The notes beneath the pieces are model-generated. The model had not been told where the DNA came from. It saw only the letters and a program-made list of their open reading frames with translations, and made no database searches. 64,000 bases of DNA from Arenibacter palladensis (GTDB lineage Bacteria; Bacteroidota; Bacteroidia; Flavobacteriales; Flavobacteriaceae): positions 62,001 to 126,000 of the forward strand of contig NZ_FQUX01000008.1 of assembly GCF_900129275.1 (NCBI RefSeq), written 5' to 3'. Shown piece by piece: positions 26,649 through 36,216 of the stretch. Positions within the stretch are counted from its first letter, which is position 1. Each line of letters starts with the position of its first letter. The position numbers and the translations under genes were made by a program.

Positions 26649-29600
26649 ATGAAAAACAAAAAACTTGGAATTGGCTGGACATTAATACCATTTTTTCTGG
26701 GGTTTCTCTGCATTTCGGGGCTTTCGGCCCAAGTAAAAGTTTACGAAGGCCAAGAAACCATCCCCACCTACAAAATAGGAAAGGAAGAAACAAGTCCCAT
26801 TTTCTATACGGGTAGAGGGGTACAAGGGGCCGAGGGCCATATATACCCCTATCCATCACAGGAAGATTTGGGCAATAAGGTGCTTACCCCAGAGACCTAC
26901 GACATGGTATATTTGGAAAACGAATACCTAAGGGTAAAAATACTTCCTGCCTTTGGCGGAAGGTTGTTTTCGGCCATAGACAAGACCAACGGCCACGAGC
27001 TTTTCCATACCAACAGTGTTATAAAACCTGACCTGATAGGCACCTTGGGCGCCTGGGTCTCGGGAGGCATAGAATGGTGTTTCCCGCATCACCACAGATC
27101 CACTACCATGCTGCCAAGTGACTACCGTCTTGTAGAAAATGAGGATGGTAGCGCCACTGTTTGGGTAGGTGAAACGGAAAAAACCATGGGTATGCGCGGT
27201 GTAATAGGGATTACCCTACGTCCTGGTCGTTCCTTTATTGAAACCGACTACCGCATAAGCAATACCAATACGGTTACCCAGAAATTTCTTTTCTGGGCCA
27301 ATGTGGCCATCACCGCCAACGACGATTTCAGAACTTTTTGGCCTCCAAGCCAAGAAATAGGAGTATTCCACAACAACTCCAGTTTTACCGAATGGCCTAT
27401 TTCCCATCAGGTGTACAAGGGGGTGGACTATACCAAGGGTGTGGATCTAACCTGGTGGAAAAATCACCCAGATCCGGTTTCCTTCTTCTTTTGGGATGCC
27501 AAAGATGGTTTTATAGGTGGATATGATTACGGCCAAAATGCCGGGACGGTACATGTAGGGGACCCCAACATTAACAAAACATCCAAATTATGGCAGTTCG
27601 GTCCCGGATTACAAGGTCAAAATGCAAGACGTAAACTTACCGATGATGGCAAAGCCTATGTGGAGCTGATGACCGGTACCTTTTCCAATAATCAACCGGA
27701 TTACAGCTGGATTGCACCGCATTCTGTGAAGGATGCCAAAAATTATTGGTATCCCCTGCGCGATTTGGAGGTAGTTAAAAATTCGAACATCGATGCATCC
27801 CTAACCCTACAAATGCGGAATCCTAAAACTGCTTTTTACGGATTTAACACTACCAGGGCATACAAGAATGCCAAGGCGATACTAAAATACAATAACGAGA
27901 TAGTAGCAGAAAACACTATTGATATAGATCCCGCCCATCCTTTTACTTCCACCTACAAATCCAGAAAGGCCTTGGATGAATACCAACTTCAGGTTTCGTT
28001 GATGGATAGTGATGGCAAGGAATTGATAGCCTATACCCCATACAAACCCAAAAATCCGGCATTGCCAAAAGAACAGGAAAAGGTTAAAAAACCGGAAGAA
28101 TTGAAATCCGTAGATGATTTGTATCTCACTGGTAGGTTTGTGGAGCAATTCAATAGACCGGGAATGAACCCTGATGACTATTATTTGGCCGCCCTTAAAA
28201 TGTCGCCCGATGATTACAGGGTAAATCTGGCCATGGGCATGCGCCGGACAAATCAGTTAAAATATGAAGAGGCCCTGCAATACCTTAAGAACGCGGCCGA
28301 CAAATTGAAGATAAAATATTATCAGCCCAAGGAAGGGGAAATATATTATTATATGGCCCTGAACCAACTAAAATTGGGCCAAATCGAGGAGGCCTATCAA
28401 AATTTTGGGCGAGCTACTTGGTACTATCAGTGGTATTCTGCAGGCAACTACCAATTGGCACAGATGGAAACCAAAAAAGGGAATTTTGAAAAAGCCTTGG
28501 ATTACATCAATAATGCCTATTCCACCAACAATAGGGATGGTAGGATCGTTGTTTTGTACAGTGCCATACTGCGCAAACTGGACAAGCCCGAAAAAGCCAA
28601 GGAATTGATATCTGAACTATTGGCCTATGATCCCATTGATTTTGCTGCCCTGTATGAAAAGGGACTATTGGAAGGCAATGCTATGTTGGATCAATGGCAC
28701 AAGAATATGCAGGAGGTAGACAATAACTACTTGGAAATAGCTACCAATTACCTGAATGCAGGAATTTTGGACGATGGCATTGCCTTATTATCCTCCCTGA
28801 AAAATCCAACAAATCCATTAACCTATTACTATTTGGCATGGTTCCATACCCAAGCGGGGGATCAGGCCAAAGCCAAGGATATGCTATTAAAGGCTAAAAA
28901 TACTTCCTTGGATTATTCCTTTCCCTACCGCAAGGAAACTGAAGAAGTGTTGGACAATGCCATAGCCCTGGACCCGCAAAACGTTGGTGCCTATTACCTA
29001 ATGGGCAACCTGTTGTACGACAATCGTCCCGGAGACGCCATAAATGCATGGGAGAAGGCCGCAGCTATAGACAATAGTATCCCTATGATTTGGCGCAACC
29101 TGGCTTTTGGTGCTTTCTACCATGAAAAGGACGTAGATAAGGCCATAGAAAATTTAACCAAGGCTATTGGAGAGAAGAACGACATTCCACTTTGGTATGC
29201 CGAACTTTCGCAATATTACGATGCCTCCACGGCAGATTTTAGAAAGAATTTGGAGATTTTGCGCAACAATATAGATATCGTAAAAAAAGATGTTGCCGCA
29301 CCCAAGACCTTGGTACATCTCTATAATTTGAACGGAGAGTACGACGAGGCCATAAACCTGCTCAACACCCACCATTTTAGAACATGGGAAGGTGGCCGAT
29401 CTATCTATTGGAGGTATGTGGATGCACACACCCTAAAATCCATTCAGCTAATCAATGAAGGAAAATATGAAGATGCAATCACCCATTTGGAAGCCGCATT
29501 GCAATATCCCGAAAATTTGGAAGTGGGCAAACCCTCCGATGACGAAAAAAATGCCTTGATCTATTATTATATGGGCTTGGCCTATGAAAAAATGAACAAT

Positions 29601-29963
29601 TCCAAGGACGCCAAACTCAGCTACCAGAAAAGTGCCAATTCCAAAAACGGAAGGGGTATGGACGACCTACTTTATTTTCAGGGCAAGGCCAATGAAAAGT
29701 TGGGCAATACGGATACAGCCAATGAATTGTTCAAAAATCTAATTGCCATAGGTAAGGAACAACGGGAAAAGGGATCGGACAATTCGTTGATTGCCGTAGA
29801 AGAAGGTTCTGTGGGGAACAGCAAGGCCATCTCCAACTCGTATTATTTGGAAGCCCTTGGCAATAAAGGTTTGGGACAAGAGGACGAAGCCAAAAAACTA
29901 TTGGAAACCGCACTGGAAACCTATAAGAACAATCTCTGGGCACAAATAATGACAAAAGAATAA
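26649..29963 (+). CDS. Exported DUF5107 and tetratricopeptide-repeat protein
   Basis: A 1104-residue secreted protein with a signal peptide ending ISGLSAQ. Residues about 30-350 match the DUF5107 type, a galactose-mutarotase-like beta-sandwich; visible segments include VKILPAFGGRLFSAIDKTNGHELFH, shown here in two parts as VKILPAFGGRLFS and AIDKTNGHELFH, and SGGIEWCFPHHH. From about residue 480 to the end are many tetratricopeptide repeats (for example YYLAALKMSPDDYRVNLAMG and EEAYQNFGRATWYYQ). DUF5107/TPR proteins accompany glycan loci in Bacteroidetes and the beta-sandwich looks able to bind or process a sugar, but no reaction is assigned here. It lies 5 bp upstream of a CBM9-like gene, forming a two-gene operon opposite in direction to the galactan locus. 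Confidence 0.82.
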   Translation: MKNKKLGIGWTLIPFFLGFLCISGLSAQVKVYEGQETIPTYKIGKEETSPIFYTGRGVQGAEGHIYPYPSQEDLGNKVLTPETYDMVYLENEYLRVKILPAFGGRLFSAIDKTNGHELFHTNSVIKPDLIGTLGAWVSGGIEWCFPHHHRSTTMLPSDYRLVENEDGSATVWVGETEKTMGMRGVIGITLRPGRSFIETDYRISNTNTVTQKFLFWANVAITANDDFRTFWPPSQEIGVFHNNSSFTEWPISHQVYKGVDYTKGVDLTWWKNHPDPVSFFFWDAKDGFIGGYDYGQNAGTVHVGDPNINKTSKLWQFGPGLQGQNARRKLTDDGKAYVELMTGTFSNNQPDYSWIAPHSVKDAKNYWYPLRDLEVVKNSNIDASLTLQMRNPKTAFYGFNTTRAYKNAKAILKYNNEIVAENTIDIDPAHPFTSTYKSRKALDEYQLQVSLMDSDGKELIAYTPYKPKNPALPKEQEKVKKPEELKSVDDLYLTGRFVEQFNRPGMNPDDYYLAALKMSPDDYRVNLAMGMRRTNQLKYEEALQYLKNAADKLKIKYYQPKEGEIYYYMALNQLKLGQIEEAYQNFGRATWYYQWYSAGNYQLAQMETKKGNFEKALDYINNAYSTNNRDGRIVVLYSAILRKLDKPEKAKELISELLAYDPIDFAALYEKGLLEGNAMLDQWHKNMQEVDNNYLEIATNYLNAGILDDGIALLSSLKNPTNPLTYYYLAWFHTQAGDQAKAKDMLLKAKNTSLDYSFPYRKETEEVLDNAIALDPQNVGAYYLMGNLLYDNRPGDAINAWEKAAAIDNSIPMIWRNLAFGAFYHEKDVDKAIENLTKAIGEKNDIPLWYAELSQYYDASTADFRKNLEILRNNIDIVKKDVAAPKTLVHLYNLNGEYDEAINLLNTHHFRTWEGGRSIYWRYVDAHTLKSIQLINEGKYEDAITHLEAALQYPENLEVGKPSDDEKNALIYYYMGLAYEKMNNSKDAKLSYQKSANSKNGRGMDDLLYFQGKANEKLGNTDTANELFKNLIAIGKEQREKGSDNSLIAVEEGSVGNSKAISNSYYLEALGNKGLGQEDEAKKLLETALETYKNNLWAQIMTKE

Positions 29964-29968
29964 GGTTT

Positions 29969-30760
29969 ATGGCATTCAGTTTGAAAGGAACCGGGAAATT
30001 CGTCGCTATAACATCCCTTTTGATGGGAAGTACTTTGGGTACCGCCCAATCCGAAAAAAAACTTTCCCTGGGGGAACAACCCATTTTTAAGGTTAACAAA
30101 ACCCAGGGACCTATTACCGTGGATGGAAAAATGAATGAGGAAATCTGGCAAAAAACGGAAGCTAGAAAAATTGATTATTTCTATAAAGTTGAAAAAGAGG
30201 ACGACGCCCAAGAAACCACTTATAGAATGCTTTGGGACGACCAAAACCTTTATGCTTTTTTTGAGTGTAAGGACAAATACATCACTGCCCGTGAAACCGC
30301 AAGGGACGGGCAGCCGTATTTTGACGATTGTGCCGAGATATTCATTATTCCCGCTGCCGATAGTTTGGATACGCACTTTGGATTTGAACTTAACCTCTTC
30401 AAGGCTTCGAACGACTTTATTTATTTCAACGGTTTCTTTGACGGGAAGGATGCCGTACTTAAAACGTTTAACCCCGATTTTGAGGTTGAAGTTACCGTTG
30501 ATGGTACCATAAACGACAATTCCGATATTGATAAAGGTTGGACCATGGAGTTTAAAATCCCCCTTGCCGTATTTAGCGCCTTGGGAGAAATAGTCCCTGT
30601 AAGCAATGGCAATAAATGGGCTTTCTTGGCCATCCGTCAAGACCGAAATGATGCCGAGGGCGACAGAAGATCTACCTCCACAATTTTCCCTATTTATGAT
30701 ATTTCCAAAAACGTACACCAAGCCAATAGATTTGGATTGATGGAATTTGTAGAAAAATAA
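29969..30760 (+). CDS. Exported CBM9-like carbohydrate-binding protein
   Basis: A 263-residue secreted protein with a signal peptide ending LGTAQ. After it, ITVDGKMNEEIWQKTEARKI and the later DDCAEIFI, WTMEFKIPL and NRFGLMEF are hallmarks of the family 9 carbohydrate-binding-like sugar-binding domain, which here makes up nearly the whole protein. It has no linked catalytic domain, so it probably works as a binding partner, possibly of the DUF5107/TPR protein encoded 5 bp upstream. It ends next to a bidirectional terminator. The ligand is unknown. Confidence 0.85.
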   Translation: MAFSLKGTGKFVAITSLLMGSTLGTAQSEKKLSLGEQPIFKVNKTQGPITVDGKMNEEIWQKTEARKIDYFYKVEKEDDAQETTYRMLWDDQNLYAFFECKDKYITARETARDGQPYFDDCAEIFIIPAADSLDTHFGFELNLFKASNDFIYFNGFFDGKDAVLKTFNPDFEVEVTVDGTINDNSDIDKGWTMEFKIPLAVFSALGEIVPVSNGNKWAFLAIRQDRNDAEGDRRSTSTIFPIYDISKNVHQANRFGLMEFVEK

Positions 30761-30761
30761 A

Positions 30762-30781
30762 CCCCAGTGATTATTCTGGGG
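30762..30781. terminator. Bidirectional intrinsic terminator between convergent genes
   Basis: CCCCAG and CTGGGG (6-bp perfect stem) flank an 8-nt A/T loop in the 27-bp gap between convergent genes. On the minus strand the stem is followed by TTTATTTTT, a good U-tract; on the plus strand the tract CTATTATTAGCTTTT is weaker. It should end both the CBM9-like operon and the DUF5060 transcript. Confidence 0.75.
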
Positions 30782-30787
30782 CTATTA

Positions 30788-32602
30788 TTAGCTTTTAGAG
30801 ACCAAGACCACCCAGTCCTGGTCTTTTTCTTTTGGTGGCATGCCCAAGGACTTTTTACCGCTCCCTGAGATGGTCTTGACCTTTCCTTTCTGTAAGGCAC
30901 CGCCCTTTCTTGGATTGTACCATTGCAGTTCGTATGCTACTTTGTCATTGCCCAAATCCAAACTGGATTCCCCTCCGTTTTTGAGATAGACTACATAAAT
31001 GCTCCCTGGCTTTGCCAAAACATAGTCGCCTTCAGAGGAAATAAGGGCATCCATGGATTCCATTTCCCAAACCGGAATTTGGTTGTTATTAAAAAATTCC
31101 AAGCACCATCGACCCTGGTCCCAGAAAAGATCTCTAGATCTAAAATCCTGACAACTTAGGTCGGAGTGTGGATGTTTGTAACCAAAATACCATTCCGTAC
31201 CCCAGGCCCCGGCCATCATAGCACCCCATAGACCATTCTTTCTGGCATCATTATGCTGTGGATCTTCGGCATCGGTAATAAGTGCATGTTGGGCATCGCC
31301 AGGTTCATCGCAGGCCACGGCCCAAATTTTCCCCGCCTCCTTGGAATCGTTCAAAATTCTCAAGACTGATTTGTGCACATTTCTAAAATCTTCCTTATTG
31401 GTCTGTAGGGAAGCTCCCGTGAACTTGGAATTAGTTCCATAGAGACCATCAAACCAATCGCCATTATGGATTACAATATGATGTTTGTACTGATCGATAC
31501 TGGAAATGTATTCGGCCAAACGTAAACGTTCCGCAACATCAATTGGAAAAGTGGGAGGCGTAACGGTCCAGTCGCCTGTTTCCTCTGCCAAGTTCCAATT
31601 CAGGGCCAAATGATGACCAAAACGAGCAACAAGTTCACGATAGTACAATTTGGTATATAGCCCTGTTCCGCCATTATCCAATAAGCCTTGATTTTCGTGT
31701 TCCAGGGTCTTAAAATGAAGAAACATTCCCAATTTATCGGCATGCTCAAAAAGCACTTCCCATTGATCAAGCTTAGAGGTATCGAAACGATCATAGGTAT
31801 CATAATCCACATAGGGAAATACGTTTTGATCATCACCTGCAATATTCATGGTAAGAAAGGAAAATGCATTCATTCCCTTTGAAGCCAGGTAATTGATAGC
31901 TCCTATCAACTCCTTCCCTTTTCCGTTATTCCATGTAGGGTCTCCCTCCTTCCAATCCTGGCGATGCGCCTCCCAGGTCTTAACAAGCTCGTCTTTATGA
32001 CCGTCGTTTTTGAAGGTACCATCAAACTGATCATAGGCCAATAGGTTTTCCGGGGCATCGGATCCGCATTTTAAAAAGTATTCTCCCGTTCCGGCAAATT
32101 TAAGATAGCGTTCGCCAACATAATCCAATCTACCTTTGCTCCTAAAATCCCTCCCCGATTTATCGGATTGGGCAATAGTAAACTTACCCGATGCCCCATC
32201 CATAAAGGCAGCACTTTCCAATTTCCCAGAAGTACGTACGGCAGCCCATTTTCCCTTTTTAAAATCGACCTCATAGCTCCACTCCCCAGTTTCATCAGGA
32301 GCAAAATGAACCTTCCAAATATTGCCTGTTGTACTCCCCGTGTTCCCTGCATCGCCATCGGCTGCATAATATCCCGGTATTAGGTAAGCTTTTCCCGTAG
32401 TAGCGTGCTTAAAAACTACGTTCAACCGATAATTCAAAAAAGGATTTTCCTCCGCGGATTCTGAGGTATTGGGCCCTTCGAATTCCAGACTTAACTTGTG
32501 CCATTTTTTTAGTTCCCCAGATACTTTTTGTGCCATTACGGTTCCTTGAACAAAAAATACTAATAAACTGCTCAGGAGTAGGATAGATTTAATCGATTTC
32601 AT
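30788..32602 (-). CDS. Exported DUF5060-type putative glycoside hydrolase
   Basis: A 604-residue secreted protein with a signal peptide ending GTVMAQ. Residues about 25-110 form a DUF5060-type beta domain (KKWHKLSLEFEGP, WKVHFAPDETGEWSYEVDF). A TIM-barrel-like region follows (about 170-500: NYLASKGMNAFSFLTMNIAGD, GMFLHFKTLEHENQG, HHLALNWNLAEETGDW, IWAVACDEPGDAQHA, GTEWYFG). The C-terminal about 90 residues are a small beta domain. Acidic residues in NLAEE and ACDEPGD are candidates for catalysis. The architecture matches uncharacterized or newly classified hydrolases in marine glycan loci. I cannot give a family number. It is the last gene of the anhydrogalactose cluster, downstream of the permease and mutarotase. 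Confidence 0.75.
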   Translation of the reverse strand: MKSIKSILLLSSLLVFFVQGTVMAQKVSGELKKWHKLSLEFEGPNTSESAEENPFLNYRLNVVFKHATTGKAYLIPGYYAADGDAGNTGSTTGNIWKVHFAPDETGEWSYEVDFKKGKWAAVRTSGKLESAAFMDGASGKFTIAQSDKSGRDFRSKGRLDYVGERYLKFAGTGEYFLKCGSDAPENLLAYDQFDGTFKNDGHKDELVKTWEAHRQDWKEGDPTWNNGKGKELIGAINYLASKGMNAFSFLTMNIAGDDQNVFPYVDYDTYDRFDTSKLDQWEVLFEHADKLGMFLHFKTLEHENQGLLDNGGTGLYTKLYYRELVARFGHHLALNWNLAEETGDWTVTPPTFPIDVAERLRLAEYISSIDQYKHHIVIHNGDWFDGLYGTNSKFTGASLQTNKEDFRNVHKSVLRILNDSKEAGKIWAVACDEPGDAQHALITDAEDPQHNDARKNGLWGAMMAGAWGTEWYFGYKHPHSDLSCQDFRSRDLFWDQGRWCLEFFNNNQIPVWEMESMDALISSEGDYVLAKPGSIYVVYLKNGGESSLDLGNDKVAYELQWYNPRKGGALQKGKVKTISGSGKKSLGMPPKEKDQDWVVLVSKS

Positions 32603-32708
32603 AAGTGATGGTTATGTCATTTTAATTTAGCAATTCAATATAAGTATAATAAACACCGAAGGTTTCATTACTCTAAAAAAAGTGTTTCGAGTATATAAAA
32701 GCCTTAGT

Positions 32709-33728
32709 TTATCCCAAGCCATTGGCATAGGCCACGACCACGATTCCTACAATCATACAACCAAGACCTCCATATAACATATTGCGCGCCTTTGGGGAGG
32801 CACTTATCCACTCCTTGGTAACAATACCGCTAACTATGGCCGTGGCCACCGATGCCGTATTAAAAATAGCATAGCCTACCGTATTTCCGGAGGCGCCCAA
32901 TTTAAAAGCTGCATAGGCAAAAAGAGCCGATGCCGCATAATGGAACACCGCCATGATAAGGATAAGCAATACATTTTTTCCGAATGCAGGAGTCTTAAAT
33001 TCCCCCCAGGCTTTTTTGGCGTTCAACTGCCATAGAAAATAAGCGGTCATTACAACACCCCCACTGATAAAAATAGGGAACATAACGGCCACTGCCGTTA
33101 TCCAATCCGCGTTACCCTGGGCTGTACTGGCCTCATGTAAATAAGGTCTGCCCACAGCATTGGCATAACTGAATCCAGTTGCAAGCAGCCCTCCAACAAC
33201 GGCGATCATAATACCGGTAGTCATAGATCCTTTACCCGACAATACTTCACCATTTTGGTGTTCCGCTTCATTCTTTTCACGCAGGAGTCCAGCCCTACCG
33301 TTTAATATTACACCCAAAAGCACAATAAGGATACCTACCATTATAAAAGTGAGTACATCTGCAGGAGGCAGTCCGTCTTCTATAAAGGGCAGCAAGGAAC
33401 CTACCAATATTATAGTTCCAATGAAAATGGAAAAACCCAAGGAAAGTCCAATATGGTTTATGGCCTTGCTCCACATCATGACCCCTATGCCCCAAAGGAA
33501 GCTGGTAAGTCCCATTTTAATCCAAATATCCATGGGCATGTTAGCAAAAATTTCGGAAAAACCATCTATCAGGCCAATTGAAGCAATTATGGGTACCACG
33601 AACATGGTCAATAAAAAGAAAAGGCTCCAAGTGTTCTCATATTTGAATCCCTTGGTAAATTTCTCGGGAAGGGCGTATAGGCCCAACATTAATCCGGCAA
33701 AAACTGCCAATAATACTCCTTCGGTCAT
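32709..33728 (-). CDS. RhaT-like sugar/proton symporter (DMT superfamily)
   Basis: A 339-residue integral membrane protein with about ten hydrophobic helices and no cleavable signal. The start GVLLAVFAGLMLGLYALPEKF and the middle FLWGIGVMMWSKAINHIGLSLG resemble the L-rhamnose/proton symporter family RhaT within the drug/metabolite superfamily. In this cluster the cargo is more likely to be galactose or 3,6-anhydro-L-galactose, because the neighbours are a mutarotase and L-AHG catabolic genes. That reassignment is inference from context. The gene lies 35 bp downstream of the mutarotase gene. Confidence 0.85.
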   Translation of the reverse strand: MTEGVLLAVFAGLMLGLYALPEKFTKGFKYENTWSLFFLLTMFVVPIIASIGLIDGFSEIFANMPMDIWIKMGLTSFLWGIGVMMWSKAINHIGLSLGFSIFIGTIILVGSLLPFIEDGLPPADVLTFIMVGILIVLLGVILNGRAGLLREKNEAEHQNGEVLSGKGSMTTGIMIAVVGGLLATGFSYANAVGRPYLHEASTAQGNADWITAVAVMFPIFISGGVVMTAYFLWQLNAKKAWGEFKTPAFGKNVLLILIMAVFHYAASALFAYAAFKLGASGNTVGYAIFNTASVATAIVSGIVTKEWISASPKARNMLYGGLGCMIVGIVVVAYANGLG

Positions 33729-33763
33729 AATTTAATATTTAGGTTGTTTAATATTCTATGTTT

Positions 33764-34810
33764 TTACCAATTGAATTTGAAAATGGTCGTACTTTCATAA
33801 TTCTCTCCTTTTTTCAAAATACTTTTAGGTGAATTCGGGATATTGGGACCGTTGGGATAACGGTGCGTTTCACAACAGAATCCGCGGTATTTCCCATATT
33901 GAAGTCCATTTTCCCGTTTTAGGGCATCTGAGGTATATTTCCCGGTGTATAAAAGCATTCCCGGTTCCGAAGTCGATATTTCCAAGGAACGGCCGCTTAT
34001 AGGTTCATGTATTTCGGCTACCTTGTCCAGTTTAAAGCCTTTCTCTTCGAAAAGATAAAAGTGCTCAAATCCACCACCCATAGCCTTGTGTACATGGCCA
34101 ATCTCTTGGGCGGACCTCAAATCATCGGGTTCTCCTGCTAAAGCGGTATTGGCTCCCGTTGCTGCCCCTGTTTCGTCCCAAACCTGTTTTTTATCAGAGA
34201 ACAGCTGTACCGAATGCCCTTCTACAGTATTGGAAAACCCCGTTAGATTGAAATAAGTGTGGTTGGTTATTGTGAACGGGGTATCTGCATCAGTAGTTGC
34301 ATAGTATTCAATTTTCAGTGCATTGTCTTTGGTCAATGTGAAATTGACTTTTACCTTAACATTCCCGGGAAAACCTTCTTCCATATCTTTGGACAACAAG
34401 TTCATGGAAACTCCCACCGAACCATTCTCCTTAAAAGGCCCGGTCGACCATATTTTCTTGTCGAATCCTTTGATACCGCCGTGGAGATTGTTATTGCCTG
34501 CGTTCTGCGCCAACTTGTAATCCACTCCGTTCAAAGTAAACTTGGCATCCTTGATTTGTGAACAATAACGCCCTACGGTACCCCCAAAATAGGGTGAGTT
34601 GGCTTTGTACGCCTCGGAGAAATAACTTTCCAGGGTATCAAAACCACAGGCAATTTCTGTTTTTACACCATCTTTGTCCGGAATTTGAATAGAGGTAATT
34701 GTTGCCCCATAATTCATGATTTTAACTTCAACGCCATTATCATTCTTAAGCGTAAAAAGCTCAATAATCCCGTCTTCAATTTCTCCAAAATAACTTTTTA
34801 ATGTGCTCAT
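33764..34810 (-). CDS. galM: Aldose 1-epimerase (galactose mutarotase)
   Basis: A 348-residue mutarotase of the GalM family, interconverting alpha and beta anomers of galactose or a related aldose. Family motifs are VGRYCSQIKDAKFTLNG, the catalytic His in ITNHTYFNLTGF and the catalytic Glu in GFCCETHRYPNGPN near the C-terminus, which parallels the usual CxETQxxPDAPN. No signal peptide is present, so it is cytoplasmic. It feeds galactose released from agar or porphyran oligosaccharides to the Leloir pathway. A factor-independent terminator lies just upstream (34861-34881), so it probably has its own promoter or depends on read-through. Confidence 0.94.
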   Translation of the reverse strand: MSTLKSYFGEIEDGIIELFTLKNDNGVEVKIMNYGATITSIQIPDKDGVKTEIACGFDTLESYFSEAYKANSPYFGGTVGRYCSQIKDAKFTLNGVDYKLAQNAGNNNLHGGIKGFDKKIWSTGPFKENGSVGVSMNLLSKDMEEGFPGNVKVKVNFTLTKDNALKIEYYATTDADTPFTITNHTYFNLTGFSNTVEGHSVQLFSDKKQVWDETGAATGANTALAGEPDDLRSAQEIGHVHKAMGGGFEHFYLFEEKGFKLDKVAEIHEPISGRSLEISTSEPGMLLYTGKYTSDALKRENGLQYGKYRGFCCETHRYPNGPNIPNSPKSILKKGENYESTTIFKFNW

Positions 34811-34860
34811 TTTTTATATTTTTATTCCTGTTAGGGCCGATGTATTTCCAAAAAAACAAC

Positions 34861-34881
34861 TCCGGTTCCAAGGTAACCGGA
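34861..34881 (-). terminator. Intrinsic terminator downstream of the LRR lipoprotein gene
   Basis: TCCGGTT and AACCGGA (7-bp perfect stem, 7-nt loop) are followed on the minus strand by GTTGTTTTTTT. It lies 109 bp after the stop of the LRR lipoprotein gene and 51 bp before the mutarotase start, separating the two transcripts. Confidence 0.72.
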
Positions 34882-34989
34882 ATCAACCGCTCGGTGAGTT
34901 TGGTCCTATATCCCTTAAAAAGGACTGGTACAACCTAATCAGGATCAATCCCAGTTTTCTACAAATGCGACTCCATATAACAGTTGGAT

Positions 34990-36009
34990 TTACTGGTTAC
35001 ATTCACCATCAATTATTTCTTGCCGTATTGGATTATACAAATTACCTTCAACCTTTATCAAACAATTCGAACTACTTAAAAGGGGCCTCAATCCGCAAAA
35101 ATTAGACAGTTCATCATTCTTCTCTATTTCGACAACTTTCGCCGAACTTAATGTTGAAAAATCATCAAGGTCTTTTAGTTTAGGATTATACGAGAGATAA
35201 AGTGAATCAATTTCCATAAGATTTGTAAATCCATCAAGATTTTCAAGAACATCATTATCTTCAATTACAACGTAACCGGCATTGGTTAGGTTTTCGAAAC
35301 CACCAACATTGGTCAAAGCCTTATTGTCCGTTATATAAAATTGACCGGGTTTGTTAAAGTTTTTTAAACCATCCAAATTGTCGATCTCCCAATGCCCGGT
35401 AATTTGGATAGAGGCGTTCTCCACAAAAGATATATTGCTCAGCCCAGCCAGGTTTTTGAGTGCAATATTCTCGAATAATAATAGCCGAGTTATTGTAATG
35501 GGCTTTTCCATTCCTGCCAAACTTTGAAGCCCATGATTTGATTGAAACCAAATTCCTTCGCTTATTAGCGAAAGATTGGCAAGACCTTGCAAACTTGTTA
35601 AGGAATGATTCCGCGTTAGAGCAAAATCCCCATTTATTGATGTCAAGTTTTTTAGATCAACTAAGCTGCTCAGTTTCTGATTTTCAGAAAACGCTAAATT
35701 TCCCACGGTTACAAGGTTGTTCAAGCCCTTTAAGGTGGTAATGGAAGTGTGTTCAATAGATAAGCCACCTTTAATCGACTCTAATGAAAGTAACGGACTA
35801 AGGTCGGTAATCTGAGAATTGTCCTCGATCCCTTCCAAGGTAAGGTTTCCTTCGATTTGAACATATTCATTTTCCCCAAAGGATTCCAACTCCTCTTGGG
35901 TGTTGATGATTACATCGCCAAAATGAATTTTTTCATCAGTATTTCCATCTTTATTACAACCAATTAGGAACAAAAATAAAAGTCCCATAAAAATTGAATC
36001 CGATTTCAT
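34990..36009 (-). CDS. Leucine-rich-repeat lipoprotein (receptor L-domain-like)
   Basis: A 339-residue lipoprotein (lipobox LFLIGC) built of about ten irregular leucine-rich repeats, such as SLQGLANLSLISEG, NLAGLSNISFVENA and NLDGFTNLMEIDSL, typical of bacterial receptor-L-domain proteins. It ends in CNQ after a short cap with two Cys. It has no enzymatic motif. It interrupts the functional order of the anhydrogalactose operon, follows a gene fragment with which its ATG overlaps, and has its own terminator. It may be a later insertion. A role in surface binding is a guess. Confidence 0.8.
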   Translation of the reverse strand: MKSDSIFMGLLFLFLIGCNKDGNTDEKIHFGDVIINTQEELESFGENEYVQIEGNLTLEGIEDNSQITDLSPLLSLESIKGGLSIEHTSITTLKGLNNLVTVGNLAFSENQKLSSLVDLKNLTSINGDFALTRNHSLTSLQGLANLSLISEGIWFQSNHGLQSLAGMEKPITITRLLLFENIALKNLAGLSNISFVENASIQITGHWEIDNLDGLKNFNKPGQFYITDNKALTNVGGFENLTNAGYVVIEDNDVLENLDGFTNLMEIDSLYLSYNPKLKDLDDFSTLSSAKVVEIEKNDELSNFCGLRPLLSSSNCLIKVEGNLYNPIRQEIIDGECNQ

Positions 36010-36182
36010 AAAATCAATGTCTTTCCATTAGTTTCACAATTTGCCAAAACATTGCTACTTGCGTTCCACTTAATCATGGTCTTTTCATCCATCACCAAGA
36101 GGTGCTTCTCACCTTGATCATAATACCCGGATAATGTCCAGAGGTCATCATTCGTGGAACATTTGAGTATAACAGATTCAAT
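36006..36182 (-). pseudogene. Orphan C-terminal gene fragment
   Basis: The gap upstream of the LRR gene is open for 58 codons on the minus strand (IESVILKCSTNDDLWTLSGY ... ETNGKTLIL). It is bounded upstream by an in-frame TGA and has no ATG near its beginning. Its stop overlaps the LRR gene start as ATGA. The residue composition is protein-like, and the ATGA overlap suggests that it was once an operon gene translated into the LRR gene. I read it as the tail of a lost gene; I do not recognise the family. Confidence 0.35.
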
Positions 36183-36216
36183 TCAACCTATGTTTTTATA
36201 ATTATTGGTCCTATAT

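Noticed and set aside
29921-30721. 266-codon minus-strand frame
   Set aside because: It is antisense to the CBM9-like gene, whose plus-strand translation has a signal peptide and clear family motifs.
34803-35105. 100-codon plus-strand frame
   Set aside because: It runs through a terminator hairpin and into the LRR gene antisense; no motif.
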